Positions 14,353 to 17,173 of a stretch of 17,173 nucleotides of DNA are shown one piece after another. Origin of the DNA: Pseudomonadota bacterium (GTDB taxonomy: Bacteria > Pseudomonadota > Gammaproteobacteria > Burkholderiales > Burkholderiaceae_C); NCBI GenBank assembly GCA_023436025.1, contig JAEZKX010000316.1:1-17173 (forward strand). The letters run 5' to 3'. The notes under the pieces are model-generated. The model made no database searches. It worked only from the letters and a program-made list of their open reading frames with translations, and was not told the DNA's origin. The first letter of the stretch is position 1; each line of letters opens with the position of its first letter. The position numbers were made by a program, and so were the translations under genes.

Positions 14353-14368
14353 AACTGCCGAACTGCCG
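14353..14368. repeat. tandem 8-bp duplication beside the nested repeat
   Basis: AACTGCCG occurs twice head to tail (14353-14360 and 14361-14368) at the left border of the inverted-repeat element, 15 nt upstream of the acyl-CoA dehydrogenase ATG. It may be a small slippage duplication or a trace of insertion of the neighbouring element. No function can be assigned. Confidence 0.4.
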
Positions 14369-14479
14369 GACGCAAAAGTCGCAAAGGTTTCGCAAAAGTC
14401 GCAAAAGGACTTCCAAAGAAATTCCTTCCTGGCTGTTCTTTCGCGACTTTTGCGTAGCTTTTGCGTCCTTTGCGTCCTG
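14368..14479. repeat. nested inverted-repeat element built of CGCAAA-type units
   Basis: An AT-richer, highly structured intergenic element. CGCAAAAGTCGCAAA occurs twice with a 20-nt period (14371-14385, 14391-14405). The inner arm CGCAAAAGTCGC (14391-14402) is exactly complementary to GCGACTTTTGCG (14443-14454). The outer arm GGACGCAAAA (14368-14377) is exactly complementary to TTTTGCGTCC (14459-14468). A third pair, AAAGAA (14415-14420) and TTCTTT (14436-14441), lies in the loop. Further TTTGCGTCC units follow to 14479. The whole can fold as a long cruciform or RNA hairpin of about 100 nt. Similar CTTTGCG/CGCAAAG repeats are known as dispersed intergenic repeats in various bacteria. It sits between the thiolase and the acyl-CoA dehydrogenase, both minus strand. 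Its role (terminator, transcript stabiliser or miniature repeat) is not determined. Confidence 0.8.
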
Positions 14480-14517
14480 TATTGGTATCCGGATCCGGAA
14501 CCCTGGACTTACAGGAC
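14474..14517 (-). terminator. hairpin overlapping the thiolase stop, possible terminator
   Basis: GTCCTGTA (14474-14481) and TACAGGAC (14510-14517) are exact inverted repeats. They enclose 28 nt that include the perfect 12-bp palindrome TCCGGATCCGGA (14488-14499). The thiolase stop codon (14509-14511) lies in one arm. No T-tract follows on the minus strand directly; instead the CGCAAA-unit element begins. It could end or process the thiolase transcript, separating it from the acyl-CoA dehydrogenase operon. Confidence 0.35.
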
Positions 14518-15684
14518 TTCGAAGATGCCCGCCGCGCCCATGCCGCCGCCGATGCACATGGTGACGGCCACGCGCTTGGCGCCGCGGCGCTTGCCTTCGA
14601 TGAGGGCATGGCCGGTCAGGCGCTGGCCGGAGACGCCATAGGGGTGGCCCACCGCGATGGCGCCGCCGTTGACGTTGAGGCGGTCGTTGGGAATGCCCAG
14701 GCGGTCGCGGCAGTAGATCACCTGCACCGCGAAGGCCTCGTTCAGTTCCCACAGGTCGATGTCCTCGACCTTCAGGCCCAGGCGCTGCAGCACCTTGGGC
14801 ACGGCGAACACCGGGCCGATGCCCATCTCGTCGGGCTCGCAGCCGGCCACCGCGAAGCCGAGGAAGCGGCCCAGCGGCTTGAGGTTGTTGCGCGCGGCGT
14901 ATTCCTCGCTCACCACCACGCAGGCGCCGGCGCCGTCGGAGAACTGGCTGGCGTTGCCGGCCGAGATGGTGCCGCCCGGCAGCGCGGGCTTGATGCCGGC
15001 GATGCTTTCCTTGGTGGTGCCGGCACGCAGGCCCTCGTCCTTGCTGACCGTCACCTCCCGGGTGACCAGGCCCATCACCGCGTCGGCCACGCCGGCCTTC
15101 ACCGTGATCGGCGCGATCTCGTCGGTGAACTTGCCGGCTTCCTGCGCCGCCACCGCCTTCTGCTGGCTGGCCGCGCCGTACTCGTCCATCTGGTCGCGCG
15201 AGATCTTGTAGCGCTTGGCCACCTGCTCGGCGGTCTGCAGCATGGGCCAGTAGACCTCGGGCTTCTTCTCCTCGAGCAGCGGGTCCTTGAACATGTGCAG
15301 GTTCATCTCCTGCTGCACGCAGGAGATGCTCTCGACGCCACCGGCCACGTAGACGTCGCCTTCGCCGGCGATGATGCGCTGGGAGGCCATGGCGATGGTC
15401 TGCAGGCCGGAGGAGCAGAAACGGTTGATGGTGACGCCGGACACACTGACCGGCAGGCCGGCCATCAGCGCGGCCTGGCGCGCGATGTTCCAGCCGGTCG
15501 CGCCCTCGGGGTTGGCGCAGCCCATGAGCACGTCCTCCACGGCATCGCCCGGCACGCCGGCGCGCTCCAGCGCGTGGCGCACGACATGGCCGCCCAGGGT
15601 GGCGCCATGCGTCATGTTGAACGCGCCCTTCCAGCTCTTGGTCAGGGGGGTGCGGGCGGTGGAGACGATCACGGCGTTGGTCAT
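14509..15684 (-). CDS. acetyl-CoA C-acyltransferase (thiolase)
   Basis: A 391-residue thiolase, normal length for the family, carrying all catalytic features: nucleophile Cys90 in [13 protein letters not shown], His347 in [16 protein letters not shown], and the second Cys377 in [10 protein letters not shown]. It should catalyse thiolytic cleavage of 3-ketoacyl-CoA (beta-oxidation) or the reverse acetyl-CoA condensation in the cytoplasm. Also visible are NEAFAVQ at 315-321 and the substrate-loop region [20 protein letters not shown] at 150-169. GHPYG replaces the more common GHPxG with small residues and may be a substrate-specificity mark. The ATG at 15684 follows GAAAGG at 15691-15696. The M20 peptidase stop is 23 nt upstream, so the two may share a transcript. 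The exact type (FadA-like or PhaA-like) is not settled; FadA/PcaF-like degradation fits the neighbouring acyl-CoA dehydrogenase. Confidence 0.92.
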   Translation of the reverse strand: MTNAVIVSTARTPLTKSWKGAFNMTHGATLGGHVVRHALERAGVPGDAVEDVLMGCANPEGATGWNIARQAALMAGLPVSVSGVTINRFCSSGLQTIAMASQRIIAGEGDVYVAGGVESISCVQQEMNLHMFKDPLLEEKKPEVYWPMLQTAEQVAKRYKISRDQMDEYGAASQQKAVAAQEAGKFTDEIAPITVKAGVADAVMGLVTREVTVSKDEGLRAGTTKESIAGIKPALPGGTISAGNASQFSDGAGACVVVSEEYAARNNLKPLGRFLGFAVAGCEPDEMGIGPVFAVPKVLQRLGLKVEDIDLWELNEAFAVQVIYCRDRLGIPNDRLNVNGGAIAVGHPYGVSGQRLTGHALIEGKRRGAKRVAVTMCIGGGMGAAGIFEVL

Positions 15685-15707
15685 GGCAGGCCTTTCAGGT
15701 AAGCGGT

Positions 15708-17173
15708 TCAGGAAGCGGGCGCGTTCAGGTTGCGCAGCAGCTGGTGGTAGAAGCGGACGAGCTCGGCCAGGTTGGCGGTGGCGATGCGCTCGTTGGTGCC
15801 GTGGAAACGCGCCAGGTCCTCGGGCTTGGCGCGCACCGGAGAGAAGCGGTAGATGTGGTCCGACACCGGCGTGAAGTGGCGCGAGTCGGTGGCGGCGATC
15901 ATCAGCCCGGGCGCCACCAGGGTGTCCGGGAACAGCGAGCGCACCGTGCGATTGAGCAGCTGGTAGGAAGGCGACTGGGTGGGCGAGACCGGCGACGGAT
16001 CGGCATTGCCCGGCAGCGCGATCAGCTCGAAGCGCTCGCCGGCCTTGCCGCGCACGTGCTGCATCACCGAATCGCGCGTGTCGCCGGGCAGCAGGCGGAA
16101 GTTGACCGTGGCCTGCGCCTCGCCGGGCAGCACGTTGTCCTTGTTGCCGGCCTGCACCATGGTGAGCGCGGTGGTCGTGCGCAGCATCGCGTTGGTGCTG
16201 GCGCCCTTCTCCAGCTGGGCCTGCACCACCGGGCCGAACAGCCACAGGTTGGACAGGGCCACGCGCTGGAAGCCGCCCATCTCCGGGGCCAGCGTCTCGA
16301 ACATCTCGCGCGCCACGCCGCGGATGGTGCCGGGCAGTTGCTCGTCCTCCAGCCGGCGCAGCGCAGCGCTCATCACGCCGATGGCGCTGGTGCCCTTGGG
16401 CGGCGGCATCGACGAATGGCCAGGCGTGGCCGGCACCTTGAGCACCACCGAGAGATAGCCCTTTTCCGCGATGCCGATCAGCGCCGCCGGCTGCGCCAGG
16501 CCCGGCATCACGCCTTCGGTGATCAGCAGGCCCTCGTCGAGGACGAAGTCCAGCCGCACCTGGCGCTCCTGCAGCAGCTTCACGATCTGTACCGCGCCGC
16601 GCAGGCCGCCGGCTTCCTCGTCGGCCCCGAAGGCGAGGTAGACGGTCTGGCGCGGCTGGAAGCCCGCGGCCAGCAGCATCTCGACGGCTTCGAGCTGGGC
16701 GACGAGGTTGGCCTTGTCGTCCCAGGCGCCGCGGCCCCAGACGTAGCCGTCCTTGACCTCGCCCGAGAAGGTGCCGGCGTGCCACTTGTCCTCGGTGCCC
16801 GGCGCGACCGGCACCACGTCCTGGTGCGCCAGGAAGGCGATGGGCTTGGCGTTGGGGTCCGTCCCCTTCCACGTGTACAGCAGGCTCAGGCCGCCGACCT
16901 GCTCGCGCTGCAGCGCGGCGTGCACGCGCGGGAAGCGTTCCTGCAGGTAGGCGTGCAGCTTCAGGAACTCGTCCTCGTTGAGGCGCGGGTCCTCGTGGCT
17001 GGAGATCGTCCGGAAGCGGATGGCGCCGGCGAGCTTGTCGGCCACCGCGCGCTCGTCGATGGCCAGCGGCGGCGCCGCCGGCACCTGGAGCTGGCGCGAG
17101 CCCTGGCGCCAGGTGTTGGCGGGCACGGCCGCCCCCCGCCGCAGCCGCGCGGCGGGGGCGCCGAGGAGGGTGG
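15708..17173 (-). CDS. M20 family metallopeptidase (carboxypeptidase S / PM20D1-like), 5' end outside the window
   Basis: At least 488 codons of an M20 (peptidase family M20/M25/M40) di-zinc hydrolase. Counting from the GTG at 17126, the metal and catalytic residues are H101 and D103 (AHQDVVPV), D136 (GAWDDKAN), the E170-E171 pair (GADEEAGG), D197 ([10 protein letters not shown]) and H442 (FHGTNER). The dimerisation or lid domain lies between about 210 and 340 with [13 protein letters not shown]. The long form with [20 protein letters not shown] resembles yeast Cps1 and PM20D1, which act on N-acyl amino acids or peptides. The frame stays open from the GTG to the right edge and reads [14 protein letters not shown] before it, so the true start, probably preceded by a membrane or signal segment, is very likely off the window. 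The gene lies 23 nt upstream of the thiolase on the same strand. Confidence 0.85.
   Translation of the reverse strand, partial: TLLGAPAARLRRGAAVPANTWRQGSRQLQVPAAPPLAIDERAVADKLAGAIRFRTISSHEDPRLNEDEFLKLHAYLQERFPRVHAALQREQVGGLSLLYTWKGTDPNAKPIAFLAHQDVVPVAPGTEDKWHAGTFSGEVKDGYVWGRGAWDDKANLVAQLEAVEMLLAAGFQPRQTVYLAFGADEEAGGLRGAVQIVKLLQERQVRLDFVLDEGLLITEGVMPGLAQPAALIGIAEKGYLSVVLKVPATPGHSSMPPPKGTSAIGVMSAALRRLEDEQLPGTIRGVAREMFETLAPEMGGFQRVALSNLWLFGPVVQAQLEKGASTNAMLRTTTALTMVQAGNKDNVLPGEAQATVNFRLLPGDTRDSVMQHVRGKAGERFELIALPGNADPSPVSPTQSPSYQLLNRTVRSLFPDTLVAPGLMIAATDSRHFTPVSDHIYRFSPVRAKPEDLARFHGTNERIATANLAELVRFYHQLLRNLNAPAS

Noticed and set aside
14297..14609. Small frames inside the CGCAAA repeat element
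   Set aside because: The peptides (rich in Lys/Arg/Phe with KVAK and FATFAK-like patches) are the usual by-product of translating this repeat. No start site or conservation is evident.
1..17173. CRISPR arrays, tRNA or rRNA genes, insertion sequences, toxin-antitoxin pairs, phage defence genes
   Set aside because: No spaced identical repeats, cloverleaf-like segments, transposase motifs or known defence domains were seen by reading both strands. Intergenic space is short throughout, the longest gap being 171 nt.

Overview
The window is GC-rich, almost fully coding chromosomal DNA with no tRNA, rRNA, CRISPR array, insertion sequence, integrase or phage gene that I can see. The protein set (Tex, LapA-domain protein, AidB-like acyl-CoA dehydrogenase, a second long acyl-CoA dehydrogenase, thiolase, CurA-like reductase, PaaI-type thioesterase) and the strong GC bias suggest a betaproteobacterium, most likely of the Comamonadaceae (Ramlibacter/Variovorax/Acidovorax type). 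This placement is inferred from protein style and was not tested by a search.

Left part (1-5682). The 5' end of an alpha/beta hydrolase gene runs off the left edge on the minus strand, divergent from an iron-containing alcohol dehydrogenase (173-1309, plus). Convergent to that is a minus-strand pair, tex (2445-4769) followed after 4 nt by a patatin-like lipase (1340-2440). Divergent from tex is a two-helix LapA-domain protein with a coiled-coil tail (4894-5619, plus), which ends in a hairpin.

Middle part (5683-9899, all minus). In transcription order: an isopenicillin-N-synthase-like 2-oxoglutarate/Fe(II) oxygenase, then after 77 nt an AidB-like acyl-CoA dehydrogenase, an extended glutathione S-transferase (ATGA overlap), and an O6-alkylguanine-DNA alkyltransferase (4-nt gap). 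The last three look translationally coupled. Together they combine an AidB homologue, a thiol-transferase-type protein and a direct alkylation-repair protein, which suggests an alkylation or electrophile-stress operon. This is the most interesting arrangement in the window.

Right part (10021-17173, all minus). In transcription order: an M20 peptidase that enters from beyond the right edge, an acetyl-CoA acyltransferase (thiolase), a nested inverted-repeat element in the only AT-richer spacer, a DmdC-like acyl-CoA dehydrogenase, an 81-residue two-helix membrane protein, a short-chain dehydrogenase, a PaaI-type thioesterase and a CurA/PTGR-like NADPH reductase. The last five are tightly packed (1- and 4-nt overlaps, 3- and 14-nt gaps) and resemble an acyl-CoA or fatty-acid catabolism operon.

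Most genes are ordinary members of known families. No clearly new defence, mobile or RNA-guided system is visible. The points worth a second look are the aidB/GST/ogt coupling, the nested repeat at 14368-14479, the small membrane protein inside the acyl-CoA operon and the C-terminal extension of the GST.
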